64,000 nt of DNA from Pseudoduganella guangdongensis. Lineage in GTDB: Bacteria > Pseudomonadota > Gammaproteobacteria > Burkholderiales > Burkholderiaceae_D. Position 1 is the first letter of the stretch; every line of letters begins with the position of its first letter. The DNA is taken from positions 62,001 to 126,000 of the forward strand of contig NZ_WWCJ01000009.1 of assembly GCF_009857475.1 (NCBI RefSeq), given 5' to 3'. The translations under genes and the position numbers were made by a program. This document shows, one piece after another, positions 23,408 through 33,153 of the stretch. The notes under the pieces were generated by a model. The model did not search any database. It saw nothing but the letters and a program-made list of their open reading frames with translations, and was not told the origin of the DNA.

Positions 23408-24688
23408 ATGTTTTCCCCTACATCCTGGCGGCGCACAGCGCTCGCCTGCGCGCTCGTGCTCGCGCTGCCCGCTGGCCTGGCCGTGGCCGCGCCGCCGACG
23501 CCGGCCACCCTGACGCTGCCTGCTGCCGTGCAGCACGCGACCGAACGTTCGCGCCAGTTGGCGGCGCAAGAGCATTCCACCATTGCCGCCCGCGCCATGG
23601 CCGTGGCGGCGGCCCAATTGCCCGACCCGGTCCTGAAGGCCGGCGTCGATAACCTGCCACTCAGCGGCGCCGACCGCTACCGCATCGGCGCCGACTCCAT
23701 GACCATGCGTCGTATCGGCGTGATGCAGGAGCTGACCAGCAGCGACAAGCGGCGCTGGCGCGCGGCGCGCTTCGAGCGCGAAGCGGAGCGCAGCCGCGCC
23801 GCCGGCGAGGCGCTGGCCGCCGCGCTCCAGCGCGACACCGCCATCGCCTGGCTTGAGCGCCACTACCTGGAGCGAATGGCCGCCGTGCTGGCGGCGCAGG
23901 CCGGGGTGGCGCGCGACGAAATCAGCGCCGTGGAAGCGGCCCATCGCGGTGGCCGCGCCACGCAGGCCGCCGTGCTGGAGGCGCGTGCCGCCTGGCTGGC
24001 ATTGCAAGACCGCGCCAGCGAGCTTGCCCTGCAACAGCGCAGCGCCGGCATTGCGCTGGAGCGCTGGACCGGACTTGCGGCCAGCACGCCGCTGGCGGGC
24101 GCGCCCGACACCTCGGCGCTCGGCATCGACCCGGCAGCGCTGGAGGCGCTGCTTGAGCACCATCCCAAAGTCGCGGTCCTGACGCGCCAGGCCGAACTGG
24201 CCCAGGCCGAAGCCGGGCTGGCGCGCGCCAGCCGCAGCAACGACTGGAGCGTGGAGGTGGCGCTGCAGCAGCGCGGCCCCGGCTACCCCAGCATGGTGTC
24301 CTTCGGCATCTCGGTGCCGCTGCAATGGGACCGCGCGCGGCGCCAGGACCGCGAACTGGGCGCCCGCCTGGCCGCCGCCGATCAGGCGCTGGCCGAACGC
24401 GATGAGGTCTTGCGCGAGCATGTGGCCGAAGTGCGCGGCCAACTGGCCGAATGGCAGTCCGGCCGCGAACGCATCACCCGCTACCGGGACGAAGTGCTGC
24501 CGCTGGCGGCGGCGCGCACGGCAGCGCTGCAGGCGGCCTACCGCGGCGGCAAGGCGGCGCTGGCCGAGGTGCTGGCCGCGCGCCGCGCCGAGGGCGAACA
24601 GCAGCTGCAGGCATTGCAGCTGGAACGCCAGAACGCCCGCGCCTGGGCGCAGTTGAACTATATCCAGCCGGTGAAGGAGCACCCATGA
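23408..24688 (+). CDS. TolC-family outer membrane factor (CusC/CzcC-like)
   Basis: A 426-residue protein with a signal peptide ending around AVAAPP and the repeated long helices of outer membrane efflux proteins (AVQHATERSRQLAAQEH; RARRQDRELGARLAAADQALAERDE). It should form the outer-membrane channel for the RND complex encoded downstream. ATG 23408 has GGAGG at 5-6 bp. The end overlaps the adaptor gene as ATGA. Confidence 0.87.
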   Translation: MFSPTSWRRTALACALVLALPAGLAVAAPPTPATLTLPAAVQHATERSRQLAAQEHSTIAARAMAVAAAQLPDPVLKAGVDNLPLSGADRYRIGADSMTMRRIGVMQELTSSDKRRWRAARFEREAERSRAAGEALAAALQRDTAIAWLERHYLERMAAVLAAQAGVARDEISAVEAAHRGGRATQAAVLEARAAWLALQDRASELALQQRSAGIALERWTGLAASTPLAGAPDTSALGIDPAALEALLEHHPKVAVLTRQAELAQAEAGLARASRSNDWSVEVALQQRGPGYPSMVSFGISVPLQWDRARRQDRELGARLAAADQALAERDEVLREHVAEVRGQLAEWQSGRERITRYRDEVLPLAAARTAALQAAYRGGKAALAEVLAARRAEGEQQLQALQLERQNARAWAQLNYIQPVKEHP

Positions 24689-26184
24689 AGAAGAAGGCAG
24701 TGATCGCCGCTATCGCAGCGGCAGGGGCGCTTGGCGCGCTGGCGGCGTATGGCGGCTACCAGGCCGGCCTGCGCCAGTCCGGCGCCGCGGCGCCCGCAGC
24801 TGGGGCGCAGGCGCGCAAGCCGCTCTATTGGCACGATCCCATGGTGCCGGGCCAAAGGTTCGACAAACCGGGCAAATCGCCGTATATGGACATGCAGCTG
24901 GTGCCGGTCTATGCCAGTGGTGGCGACGACGGCGCCGACAGCGGCACCGTGCACATCAGCCCGCGCGTGCAGCAGAACCTCGGCGTGCGGACTGCGCTGG
25001 TGGCCAGCGCGCCTTTGCAGCTGACGGTGACGGCAGTCGGCAATGTCGCCTTCAACGAGGCCGATGTCGCCGTGGTGCAGGCCCGCGCCAGCGGATTCGT
25101 CGAGCGCGTGCTGGTGGGCACCACGCTGCAGCCGGTGCGGCGCGGCCAGCCCCTGGTGGAAGTCACCATGCCGGACTGGGTGGCGGCGCAGGAGGAATTC
25201 CTGGCCGTGCGCCGCATGCCGGATGGCTCGGCAAGCGGCTTGCTGGCGGCGGCGCGCCAGCGCATGCTGTTGGCCGGCATGAGCGAGCAGCAGGTGCGCC
25301 AGGTTGAATCCGGCGGCCGCGTGCTGGCGCGCCAGGTGCTGGCGGCGCCGACGGCGGGCGTGGTGACAGAGCTGGCAGCGCGCGAAGGGATGGCGGTGGC
25401 GGCTGGCACGCCCCTGTACCGCATCAATGGCCTGGACAAGGTGTGGGTCATGGCGGAGCTGCCGGAAAGCGCGGCGGCCCAGGTGGCGCCAGGCAACCCC
25501 GTGGTGGCGCGCGCGGCGGCGCTGCCGGAGCTGGAATTGCGCGGCAAAGTCGCCGCCATCCTGCCCGAGGTGAATGCAGCGACGCGGACCGTGCGGGCGC
25601 GGGTGGAACTGGCCAACCCGGGCGGCCGCCTGGCGCCGGGCATGTTCGTCAGCGTTTCATTCGCCGCGCCGCAGCGCGCGCCGGCCCTGCTGGTGCCGTC
25701 GGAAGCGCTGGTACGCACCGGCACGCGCAGCGTGGTGATGCTGGAGCAGGGACCGGGCAAATTCGCTCCGGTGCAGGTGGAGGTGGGACAGGAGGCGGGC
25801 GGCCAGGTGGAGATCCGCGCCGGCCTGCAGGCGGGGCAGAAAGTGGCGGTTTCCGGCCAGTTCCTGATCGATTCCGAAGCCAGCCTGAAAGCCAGCGGCG
25901 AGCGCATGGAAGGCGTCGGCGCCGCCGTGCATCGCGGCGACGCCGTGGTGGAGGCGGTGGACGGCGACGAGGTCACGCTGTCGCACGGGCCTATCGCCAG
26001 CATCAAGTGGCCCGCCATGACCATGGCGTTCAAACTGCCGCCGGGCGGCTTGCCGGCGGGTGTAAAGGTGGGCGCGCGCGTCCGCTTTGAATTCGTGCAG
26101 CAGGGCGAAGGCGAGTTCCGCGTGACCGCCATTGCGCCGGCGGCGCCGGCCGCGCCGGCGGAGCAGCACGGAGGCCACCGATGA
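24685..26184 (+). CDS. cusB: RND periplasmic adaptor, CusB-CusF fusion
   Basis: A 499-residue adaptor. After an N-terminal anchor ([21 protein letters not shown]) comes the heavy-metal-binding segment [10 protein letters not shown]...[13 protein letters not shown], then the barrel-sandwich/beta-barrel adaptor domains. A C-terminal CusF domain has the full copper set His434, Trp442, Met445 and Met447 ([14 protein letters not shown]). CusF delivers Cu(I)/Ag(I) to CusB in E. coli as a separate protein; here a copy is covalently attached. The gene overlaps both neighbours by 4 bp. A Cu/Ag substrate is strongly suggested. Confidence 0.9.
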   Translation: MKKKAVIAAIAAAGALGALAAYGGYQAGLRQSGAAAPAAGAQARKPLYWHDPMVPGQRFDKPGKSPYMDMQLVPVYASGGDDGADSGTVHISPRVQQNLGVRTALVASAPLQLTVTAVGNVAFNEADVAVVQARASGFVERVLVGTTLQPVRRGQPLVEVTMPDWVAAQEEFLAVRRMPDGSASGLLAAARQRMLLAGMSEQQVRQVESGGRVLARQVLAAPTAGVVTELAAREGMAVAAGTPLYRINGLDKVWVMAELPESAAAQVAPGNPVVARAAALPELELRGKVAAILPEVNAATRTVRARVELANPGGRLAPGMFVSVSFAAPQRAPALLVPSEALVRTGTRSVVMLEQGPGKFAPVQVEVGQEAGGQVEIRAGLQAGQKVAVSGQFLIDSEASLKASGERMEGVGAAVHRGDAVVEAVDGDEVTLSHGPIASIKWPAMTMAFKLPPGGLPAGVKVGARVRFEFVQQGEGEFRVTAIAPAAPAAPAEQHGGHR

Positions 26185-29100
26185 TCGCCAAGTTGATCCT
26201 CTGGTCCATCGGCAACCGCTTCCTGGTGCTGATGGCATCGGTGCTGCTGGCGGGGTGGGGCGCCTGGGCGCTGCTGCGCACCCCGCTGGACGCCATTCCC
26301 GACCTGTCGGACGTGCAGGTGATTATCCGCACCAGCTACCCGGGCCAGGCGCCGCAGATCGTGGAGAACCAGGTCACCTATCCGCTCACCACGCAGATGC
26401 TGTCGGTGCCGGGCGCGCGCACGGTGCGCGGCTACTCCTTCTTCGGCGATTCCTTCGTCTACGTGCTGTTCGAGGACGGCACCGACCCGTACTGGGCCCG
26501 ATCGCGCGTGCTGGAATACCTGAACCAGGTGCAGTCACGCCTGCCGGCGCAGGCGCGCGCCGCGCTCGGCCCGGACGCCACCGGCGTCGGCTGGGTGTTC
26601 GAATACGCCCTGGTGGACCGCAGCGGCAAGCACGACCTGGCGCAATTGCGCGCCCTGCAGGACTGGTTCCTGAAGTACGAGCTGAAGGCCGTGCCGAATG
26701 TGGCCGAAGTGGCCAGCCTGGGCGGCATGGTCAAGCAGTACCAGGTGGTGCTCGACCCGGCCCGCCTGCGCGCCTACAACATCACCCACGGCAGGGCCAT
26801 CGACGCCATCAAGCGTGCCAACCAGGAGGCCGGCGGCTCTGTGCTGGAGCTGGCGGAAGCCGAATACATGGTGCGCGCCTCCGGCTACCTGCGCACGCTG
26901 GAGGACTTCCGCCAGATCCCGCTGGCGACCAGCGCCGCAGGCGTGGCGGTGCGGCTGGGCGATGTCGCCACCATCCAGCTCGGTCCCGAAATGCGGCGCG
27001 GCATTGCGGAGCTGGATGGCGAAGGCGAGGTGGCGGGCGGCGTGATCGTCATGCGCTCCGGGAAAAACGCGCTGCAAACCATCGACGCCGTCAAGGCGCG
27101 GCTGGCCGCGCTCAAAGCCAGCCTGCCGCGCGGCGTGGAGATCGTGCCGGTGTACGACCGCTCCAACCTGATCCGCCGCGCCGTGGGCCACCTGGAGCAA
27201 AAGCTGGTGGAGGAGTTCATCGTGGTGGCGCTGGTGTGCGCGCTTTTCCTGTTCCACCTGCGCTCCGCGCTGGTGGCGATCGTATCGCTGCCGCTGGGCA
27301 TACTGGCCGCGTACCTGGTGATGTATTACCAGGGCGTCAACGCCAACATCATGTCGCTGGGCGGCATCGCCATCGCCATCGGTGCCATGGTGGATGCGGC
27401 GGTGGTCATGATCGAGAACGCGCATAAGCATATCGAGGCCTGGCGCCACCGGCATCCCGGGCGCAATCTGGAAGGCGATGAGCATTGGCAGGTAATCGGC
27501 ACAGCGGCGGCGGAAGTGGGGCCGGCGCTGTTCTTCTCGCTGCTGATCATCGTGCTGTCCTTCATCCCGGTGTTCACGCTGGAAGCGCAGGAAGGGCGCC
27601 TGTTCGCGCCGCTGGCCTTCACCAAGACCTACGCCATGGCCGCCGCGGCGGCGCTGGCCGTGACCCTGGTCCCGGTCCTCATGGGCTATATGATCCGGGG
27701 CCGCATTCCCGACGAAACAGCCAACCCGCTCAACCGCTGGCTGATTGCGGCCTACCGCCCCTTGCTGGAACGCGTGCTGCGCTGGCCGCGCGCCACCTTG
27801 CTGCTGGCCGCCGCCGTGGCGCTGCTGTCACTCTGGCCGCTGACCCGCCTCGGTGGTGAGTTCATGCCGCCGCTGGACGAGGGCGATCTGCTGTACATGC
27901 CGTCCGCCTTGCCCGGCCTGGGCGCCGGCAAGGTGCAGCAACTGCTGCAGCAGACCGACCGCATGATCAAGACGGTGCCGGAAGTGCACAGCGTGTTCGG
28001 CAAGGCCGGCCGCGCCGAAACGGCGACCGACCCGGCGCCGCTGGAGATGTTCGAGACCACCATCCAGTTCAAGCCGCGCGAGCAATGGCGGCCCGGCATG
28101 ACGCCGGACAAGCTGGTGGCCGAACTGGACCGGGTGGTGCAGGTGCCCGGGCTGGCCAACATCTGGGTGCCGCCCATCCGCAACCGCATCGACATGCTGG
28201 CCACCGGCATCAAGAGCCCGGTCGGCATCAAGGTGTCCGGCGCCAGCCTGCAGGAGATCGACCGCATCGCAAGTGAGATCGAACGCGTGGTGCGCCCCGT
28301 GCCCGGCGTGTCGTCCGCCCTGGCCGAGCGCCTGAATGGCGGCCGCTATATCGACGTGGAAATCGACCGCGCCGCCGCCGGGCGCTACGGCCTGAATATC
28401 GACGAAGTGCAAAGCTTTATCGCCAGCGCGGTGGGCGGCGACAACGTGGGCGAAACCGTGGAGGGCCTGCAACGCTTCCCGATCAATGTGCGCTACCCGC
28501 GCGAGCTGCGCGATTCGCTGGAGAGCCTGCGCGCCTTGCCGCTGTTGACGGAACGCGGCGCGCAGCTACGCCTGGGCGATGTGGCGACGGTGCGCATCAG
28601 CGACGGCCCGCCCATGCTGCGCAGTGAAAATGCGCGCCTCTCGGGCTGGGTCTATGTCGATATCCACGGCCGCGACCTGCGCTCGGCGGTGCGGGAAATG
28701 CAGCAGGCCGTGGCGGCCAGGGTGAAGCTGCCAGCCGGCTACGCCGTGTCCTGGTCGGGCCAGTTCGAGTACCTGGAACGGGCAACGGCGCGCCTGCAGG
28801 TGGTGGTGCCTGCTACGCTGCTGATCATCTTCGTGCTGCTGTACCTGACCTTCCGCCGCGCCGACGAGGCGGCGCTGATCATGGCCACCTTGCCGTTCGC
28901 GCTGGCGGGCGGCGTATGGCTGTTGTGGGCTTTGGGCCACAACCTGTCGGTGGCGACCGGGGTCGGCTTCATCGCGCTGGCCGGGGTGGCGGCGGAATTC
29001 GGCGTCATCATGCTGCTCTACCTGAAGCACGCGTGGGAGGCGCGCCTGGCGGCGGGGCAGGGCGGCGAAGCGGCGCTGCTGGACGCGATCCGCGAAGGGG

Positions 29101-29303
29101 CCGTGCTGCGCGTGCGGCCCAAAGCCATGACGGTGACCGTGATCGTGGCCGGCCTGGTGCCGATCATGTGGGGCGCCGGCACCGGTTCCGAGATCATGCA
29201 GCGCATTGCTGCACCCATGGTAGGGGGAATGCTGTCGGCGCCCCTGCTCTCGCTATTCGTTGTGCCGGCAGCGTATTTGATCATCCGGCGCCGCACGGTG
29301 TAA
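26181..29303 (+). CDS. cusA: Heavy-metal efflux RND permease, CusA-like
   Basis: A 1040-residue RND pump with the usual 12-helix, two-pore-domain layout. [26 protein letters not shown] near the N-terminus, [13 protein letters not shown] and [23 protein letters not shown] in TM4 are typical of the HME (CusA/CzcA) branch; the membrane acidic residue sits in the last of these. The Cus neighbours favour Cu(I)/Ag(I) export driven by protons. The start overlaps the adaptor stop. Confidence 0.92.
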   Translation: MIAKLILWSIGNRFLVLMASVLLAGWGAWALLRTPLDAIPDLSDVQVIIRTSYPGQAPQIVENQVTYPLTTQMLSVPGARTVRGYSFFGDSFVYVLFEDGTDPYWARSRVLEYLNQVQSRLPAQARAALGPDATGVGWVFEYALVDRSGKHDLAQLRALQDWFLKYELKAVPNVAEVASLGGMVKQYQVVLDPARLRAYNITHGRAIDAIKRANQEAGGSVLELAEAEYMVRASGYLRTLEDFRQIPLATSAAGVAVRLGDVATIQLGPEMRRGIAELDGEGEVAGGVIVMRSGKNALQTIDAVKARLAALKASLPRGVEIVPVYDRSNLIRRAVGHLEQKLVEEFIVVALVCALFLFHLRSALVAIVSLPLGILAAYLVMYYQGVNANIMSLGGIAIAIGAMVDAAVVMIENAHKHIEAWRHRHPGRNLEGDEHWQVIGTAAAEVGPALFFSLLIIVLSFIPVFTLEAQEGRLFAPLAFTKTYAMAAAAALAVTLVPVLMGYMIRGRIPDETANPLNRWLIAAYRPLLERVLRWPRATLLLAAAVALLSLWPLTRLGGEFMPPLDEGDLLYMPSALPGLGAGKVQQLLQQTDRMIKTVPEVHSVFGKAGRAETATDPAPLEMFETTIQFKPREQWRPGMTPDKLVAELDRVVQVPGLANIWVPPIRNRIDMLATGIKSPVGIKVSGASLQEIDRIASEIERVVRPVPGVSSALAERLNGGRYIDVEIDRAAAGRYGLNIDEVQSFIASAVGGDNVGETVEGLQRFPINVRYPRELRDSLESLRALPLLTERGAQLRLGDVATVRISDGPPMLRSENARLSGWVYVDIHGRDLRSAVREMQQAVAARVKLPAGYAVSWSGQFEYLERATARLQVVVPATLLIIFVLLYLTFRRADEAALIMATLPFALAGGVWLLWALGHNLSVATGVGFIALAGVAAEFGVIMLLYLKHAWEARLAAGQGGEAALLDAIREGAVLRVRPKAMTVTVIVAGLVPIMWGAGTGSEIMQRIAAPMVGGMLSAPLLSLFVVPAAYLIIRRRTV

Positions 29304-29333
29304 GCTGCGCCTGTACTTTTATTTGGAGACGTT

Positions 29334-29669
29334 ATGAAAGCATTTTTTGCAACTTTGCTGGCGGCGGCCTGCCTGTCCGGCGCCCCTGCGATGGCCCAGC
29401 ATAGCGGCCACGACGCGCACGGCGACCACGGCCAGCCGGCAGCCAGCAGCGCGACCGACACCACCGACGGCGAGATCCGCAAGGTGGACAAGCCAAGCGG
29501 CAAGCTGACCATCAAGCATGGCGAGCTGAAAAACCTGGGCATGGGTGCCATGACCATGGTGTTCAAGGTGAAGGACGCGGCCATGCTGGACAAGGTGCAG
29601 GCCGGCGACAAGGTGCGCTTCACCGTGGACAAGACGATGACGGTGACCGCCATCGAGGCTGCCAAGTAA
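29334..29669 (+). CDS. CusF-like periplasmic copper-binding protein with Trp-to-Met change
   Basis: A 111-residue protein: signal peptide to about residue 21 (AMAQ), a His-rich linker (HSGHDAHGDHG), then a CusF OB-fold. The metal block KHGELKNLGMGAMTM gives His62, Met73 and Met75 at CusF positions, but the conserved Trp is Met70. That could yield a tighter, four-ligand site than the cation-pi cap in E. coli CusF. GGAGACGTT precedes ATG 29334, and the gene follows cusA by 30 bp, so it is the operon's last member and a free partner to the fused CusF domain. Confidence 0.87.
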   Translation: MKAFFATLLAAACLSGAPAMAQHSGHDAHGDHGQPAASSATDTTDGEIRKVDKPSGKLTIKHGELKNLGMGAMTMVFKVKDAAMLDKVQAGDKVRFTVDKTMTVTAIEAAK

Positions 29670-29673
29670 TTGC

Positions 29674-30192
29674 CTAGGCTGTGCGGGCGAACTCGATGCG
29701 TTGTTTGCGCGGGTTCGGCCGCACGATGTGCTCCAGCGGCAGCACGGTCGACTGCTTGATCTTCTTCAGCGCGATATTCGACTTCACGTTCACCACCCCG
29801 GGCAGGAGCAGCAGCTCCTTCATCATCAGGTCCGCAAACGAGGCCAGGTCGTGCGACACCACGCGCGCCACATAGTCCGCCTCGCCCGTCACGGAGAAAC
29901 ACTCCATCACTTCCGGCACATCCCGGATCGCCTGTTCAAAGGCGTCGCCGCGCTTTTCGCCGTGCCGGTCCAGGGTGATGTGGACGAAGGCCATCACGTC
30001 CAGCCCCACCGCGCCCGGTTCCAGCACCGCCGCATAATGGTCGATGATGCCCGCCTCGCGCAGGCGCTGCACGCGGCGGCCGACCTGGGAGACCGACAGG
30101 TGCAGGATGTCGGCCAGGGCGGCGTTGGTGGCCTCGCCGTTGCGTTGCAGTTCGTTGAGCAGGGAAAGGTCGTGGCGGTCGACGGTAATCAT
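29674..30192 (-). CDS. Lrp/AsnC family regulator next to hpd
   Basis: A 172-residue Lrp-type regulator: an N-terminal helix-turn-helix (ATNAALADILHLSVSQVGRRVQRLREAGII) and a C-terminal RAM effector domain (ECFSVTGEADYVARVV). It is divergent from hpd, with two palindromes in the gap, so it probably controls hpd in response to an aromatic amino acid or a catabolite. The stop lies 4 bp from the convergent cusF-like gene. Confidence 0.9.
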   Translation of the reverse strand: MITVDRHDLSLLNELQRNGEATNAALADILHLSVSQVGRRVQRLREAGIIDHYAAVLEPGAVGLDVMAFVHITLDRHGEKRGDAFEQAIRDVPEVMECFSVTGEADYVARVVSHDLASFADLMMKELLLLPGVVNVKSNIALKKIKQSTVLPLEHIVRPNPRKQRIEFARTA

Positions 30193-30209
30193 GGAAAACT
30201 TCCTGTTGA

Positions 30210-30256
30210 ATGCGCAAAACGCGCATGGGAATCACATTGAATAGCGCATTATGCGC
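30210..30256. promoter_or_regulatory. Paired palindromic operators between Lrp gene and hpd
   Basis: TGCGC-N5-GCGCA (30211-30225, extending to ATGCG/CGCAT) and GCGCA-TTA-TGCGC (30244-30256) are perfect palindromes sharing the same half-site, with centres 32 bp apart, about three helical turns. They lie between the divergent starts and are the best candidates for binding by the adjacent Lrp protein. Confidence 0.6.
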
Positions 30257-30318
30257 AAAAAATCCAGAATCGGTGCGTAGTATATCCGGTATCCATTTCA
30301 TTTCCGGAGACAGCAAAC

Positions 30319-31386
30319 ATGACCGAATCTTTGTGGGACAACCCAATGGGCACCGACGGCTTCGAATTCATCGAATACGCCGCACCTGATCCCGTCGCCA
30401 TGGGCAAGACGTTTGAAGCGATGGGCTTTACCGCCGTCGCCCGCCACCGCAGCAAGGACGTGACCCTGTACCGCCAGGGCGAAATCAACTTCCTGCTGAA
30501 CGCCGAGCGCGACTCTTTTGCACAGCGCTTCGCCGAGCTGCACGGCCCGTCCGTGTGCGCGATCGCCTTCCGCGTCAAAGACGCCGCCTACGCCTACAAG
30601 CGCGCGCTGAAGCTGGGTGCCTGGGGCTATGAAAGCAAAGTCGGCCCGATGGAGCTGAACCTGCCGGCCATTAAAGGCATTGGCGATTCGCTGATCTACT
30701 TTGTTGACCGCTGGAGCGGCAGCAGCGCGATCAGCATTTACGACGTGGACTTCGAGCCGATTCCCGGCGTGGAGCAGAACCCGAAAGGCCACGGCCTGAC
30801 CTATATCGACCACCTGACGCACAATGTGCACCGTGGCCGCATGGGCGAGTGGGCGGAGTTCTACGAGCGCCTGTTCAACTTCCGCGAAGTGCGCTACTTC
30901 GATATCGAAGGCCAGGTGACCGGCGTGAAGTCGAAAGCCATGACCAGCCCTTGCGGCAAGCTGCGCATCCCGATCAATGAAGAGGGCACCGACCGCGCCG
31001 GCCAGATCCAGGAATACCTGGATGCGTATCGCGGCGAGGGCATCCAGCACATCGCGATGGGCAGTGATGAGCTGTTCTCGACCGTGGACAAGCTGCGCGC
31101 CGCCGGCGTGAAGCTGCTCGACACGATCGACACCTATTACGAGCTGGTGGACCGCCGCATTCCCGGCCATGGCGAATCGGTGCCGGCCCTGCGCGAGCGC
31201 AAGATCCTGATCGACGGCAAACCGGGCGACCTGCTGCTGCAGATCTTCTCCGAGAACCAGCTCGGCCCAGTATTCTTTGAGTTCATCCAGCGCAAAGGCA
31301 ACCAGGGCTTCGGCGAAGGCAATTTCAAGGCCCTGTTCGAGTCGATCGAACTGGACCAGATGCGGCGTGGCGTGCTGACTGCCTAA
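30319..31386 (+). CDS. hpd: 4-Hydroxyphenylpyruvate dioxygenase
   Basis: A 355-residue type-I extradiol-fold enzyme that converts 4-hydroxyphenylpyruvate to homogentisate in Tyr/Phe catabolism. Characteristic blocks are [36 protein letters not shown] (first Fe ligand His), GIQHIAM (second His) and [40 protein letters not shown] (ligand Glu and the conserved C-terminal gate). GGAGA precedes ATG 30319. No hmgA or fahA lies nearby, so the rest of the pathway is elsewhere. Confidence 0.96.
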   Translation: MTESLWDNPMGTDGFEFIEYAAPDPVAMGKTFEAMGFTAVARHRSKDVTLYRQGEINFLLNAERDSFAQRFAELHGPSVCAIAFRVKDAAYAYKRALKLGAWGYESKVGPMELNLPAIKGIGDSLIYFVDRWSGSSAISIYDVDFEPIPGVEQNPKGHGLTYIDHLTHNVHRGRMGEWAEFYERLFNFREVRYFDIEGQVTGVKSKAMTSPCGKLRIPINEEGTDRAGQIQEYLDAYRGEGIQHIAMGSDELFSTVDKLRAAGVKLLDTIDTYYELVDRRIPGHGESVPALRERKILIDGKPGDLLLQIFSENQLGPVFFEFIQRKGNQGFGEGNFKALFESIELDQMRRGVLTA

Positions 31387-31391
31387 GCAGC

Positions 31392-31727
31392 TCAGAGCAG
31401 GCCGGCCAGCCTGAGCATGATGCCGAGGAGGGCCGTGCCATACGTCAGGGCTATGCCAATGAGCCAGCGATTCATCTTCGCTTGCTCACGGCGCAGCTCT
31501 TCAATGCTCTGGCGCAGCTCGGCAAAGCCCCGGTCTGTGTGGTCCCTCAGTTCAGCCAGGCCGCGGTGGGTATGCTCGCGCAGGTCAGCCAGGCCGCGGT
31601 CGGTATGCTCGCGCAGCTTGTCAAGGCCGTCGTGCAGACGGGTCAGCTCGTGGTGTGTGAGCCGGAACAGTTCATCGTGCGCTTCCACCTTCGCCTCTAG
31701 ACTTGCAATATGTTCCCCGTGGTCCAT
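31392..31727 (-). CDS. Membrane-anchored hendecad coiled-coil protein
   Basis: A 111-residue protein. Residues 38-70 are three near-identical 11-residue repeats (LREHTDRGLAD, LREHTHRGLAE, LRDHTDRGFAE), a hendecad pattern that predicts a right-handed coiled coil. A C-terminal membrane helix at about 87-111 anchors it. The DNA of the repeats (31518-31616) is a 33-bp tandem array. ATG 31727 is chosen because GGAGG lies 5 bp upstream; the frame extends to 31784. The function is unknown. It abuts hpd tail-to-tail with 5 bp between. Confidence 0.6.
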   Translation of the reverse strand: MDHGEHIASLEAKVEAHDELFRLTHHELTRLHDGLDKLREHTDRGLADLREHTHRGLAELRDHTDRGFAELRQSIEELRREQAKMNRWLIGIALTYGTALLGIMLRLAGLL

Positions 31728-31817
31728 GGTTCCTCCGCATTTTGCCTCTACTGTGCGGCAGGGTGCGGAGGGCCGTGTTGACATAGGACAGGCCAGTGGC
31801 GCGCAAGTTCCCGGAAT

Positions 31818-32654
31818 TTAGTGGGCCATCAGCACCGGCAGGGGTGACGTTGCCAGGATGGTACGGGTGGCGCCGCCCAGCATCATTTCGCGGAAGCGGC
31901 TATGGCCGTAGGCGCCCATCACCAGCAGGTCGCATTCCATTTCCTGGCCGATCGCGATGATGGCCGCGCCGGGATCGACCGCTTCCGGCCGGCGCAGGAC
32001 CTCGACCCGCACGCCGTGGCGTGCCAGGTAGAGCGCGATATCCGCCCCCGGCTCCTCACCCAGCACTTCCACGCTGCCGCCCAGGATCGCCAGGGTCACG
32101 CGCTCGGCGCTGCGCAGCAGGGGCAGGGCGGCGGTGACGGCTTTCGCCGCCTCCACGCTGCCATTCCATGCCACCAGCACCCGCTTGCCGATGACCGGGA
32201 AGCGGCCCTCGCTCGGCACCAGCAGCACAGGGCGGCCGCAATTTAGCACCACATAATCGGGCAGGTCCGGCAACAGGTTGCCCTCGCCGCTGTCCGACGG
32301 ACGCACCTGGCCCAGCACCACCAGGTCCGCATAGCGCGCCTGCAGGCACAAGCCAGAGTATTCCTCATCATTACTGCTGCGCACCTCGCGCGAGCTTACG
32401 CCGTGGCGCTCCGCCAGCGTATCGAAGCGGGCCAGGTCCTGCTGCACGCGCTGCTTGGCGCGCTGCAGGTAATCGGCCATGAACACCCCGCTGCCCTCAT
32501 ACGAACGCCCCGCCAGCATGGTGCGTGGCATGCCTGTCATGGCGGCGCCCACCAGGTGAGCCTCCTCGCGCAAGGCCAGTGCAGAGGCCAGGGCAATCCG
32601 TGCTTCAAGATTTGGGGCCTGGTCGACGTGAACCACGATAGTCTGGTAAGACAT
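31818..32654 (-). CDS. Tandem universal stress protein (two Usp domains)
   Basis: A 278-residue protein with two UspA-like alpha/beta domains. The second ends in LLVMGAYGHSRFREMMLGGATRTILATSPLPVLMAH, with the ATP-binding GxxG(9)G(S/T) pattern. GGAGGAAACC precedes ATG 32654. An FNR-type promoter lies upstream. Anr-controlled Usp proteins in Pseudomonas support survival under low-energy anaerobic conditions, which is the likely role here. Confidence 0.9.
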   Translation of the reverse strand: MSYQTIVVHVDQAPNLEARIALASALALREEAHLVGAAMTGMPRTMLAGRSYEGSGVFMADYLQRAKQRVQQDLARFDTLAERHGVSSREVRSSNDEEYSGLCLQARYADLVVLGQVRPSDSGEGNLLPDLPDYVVLNCGRPVLLVPSEGRFPVIGKRVLVAWNGSVEAAKAVTAALPLLRSAERVTLAILGGSVEVLGEEPGADIALYLARHGVRVEVLRRPEAVDPGAAIIAIGQEMECDLLVMGAYGHSRFREMMLGGATRTILATSPLPVLMAH

Positions 32655-32682
32655 GGTTTCCTCCTGCGTTAATATTGGCTCC

Positions 32683-32724
32683 AGTCTGCGCCCGCAGGCG
32701 GGGGCGATCCATGACCTGGATCAA
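32683..32724 (-). promoter_or_regulatory. FNR/Anr-type class II promoter of the usp gene
   Basis: On the minus strand, 32724-32711 is TTGATCCAGGTCAT. CAGACT (32688-32683) follows after exactly 22 bp as a candidate -10, predicting a start near 32676 and a 22-nt leader containing GGAGGA. The box and the GCGCAGACTGG block closely match the hemerythrin promoter. Confidence 0.7.
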
Positions 32725-32763
32725 CCAAACTCCCGCTGGCGAGCGCAGCGCGGCATCGCTTGC

Positions 32764-32769
32764 TATAAT
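32764..32769 (+). promoter_or_regulatory. Consensus -10 (TATAAT) of the Czc-like operon
   Basis: A perfect TATAAT lies 10 bp before the ATG of the small secreted protein at 32779, so the leader would be very short. No good -35 is visible, which suggests an activator. The divergent FNR box is 39 bp upstream, not at a standard class II distance. Confidence 0.45.
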
Positions 32770-32778
32770 GGCAGCGCT

Positions 32779-33099
32779 ATGAATATCCGGCGCTTCCTTG
32801 TCATCCTGCTGCTCATGCTGCTTCCGGTCCAGGTCACCCTGGCGGCGGCCGATAGCTGCTGCGTGGCCGCCAAGGTTGCGCAAGCGGGCGAGCATGTCGC
32901 CGGTGCCACGGAAGATGCCGGCGACGACGGTTCCTGCTGCACCGCTTGCGACTTTTGCCACCACTCCCATGCGCCCTTTGTCGCGACGGTGGAAGATAGC
33001 AAGCCGCTCGCCGTATCGATCGCCCCGGTGCAACCGCCCGAGCCGCCGATCTATTCCTTCATACCTGATCTCCCCCCGCGTCCCAACTGGCCCTGGTGA
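32779..33099 (+). CDS. Small Cys/His-rich secreted protein ahead of the Czc-like operon
   Basis: A 106-residue protein: a signal peptide (FLVILLLMLLPVQVTLAAAD), then DSCCVAAK and SCCTACDFCHHSHAPF, giving six Cys and three adjacent His. A Pro-rich tail ends PPRPNWPW. I do not recognise a named family. The cluster looks metal-binding, and the gene lies 55 bp before an efflux operon, mirroring the small gene before the Cus-like operon. ATG 32779 is preceded by TATAAT at 10 bp, with no obvious ribosome site. Confidence 0.65.
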   Translation: MNIRRFLVILLLMLLPVQVTLAAADSCCVAAKVAQAGEHVAGATEDAGDDGSCCTACDFCHHSHAPFVATVEDSKPLAVSIAPVQPPEPPIYSFIPDLPPRPNWPW

Positions 33100-33153
33100 T
33101 TGACCCGGCTGCCCCGTGCAGCCATTCCGTTTCAATCATCAAGGAGCAATCTC

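Noticed and set aside
32711..32769. FNR control of the small Cys-rich gene at 32779 from the divergent usp box
   Set aside because: The TATAAT lies 39 bp from the box, which fits neither class II (22 bp) nor clearly class I spacing, so I assign the box only to usp.
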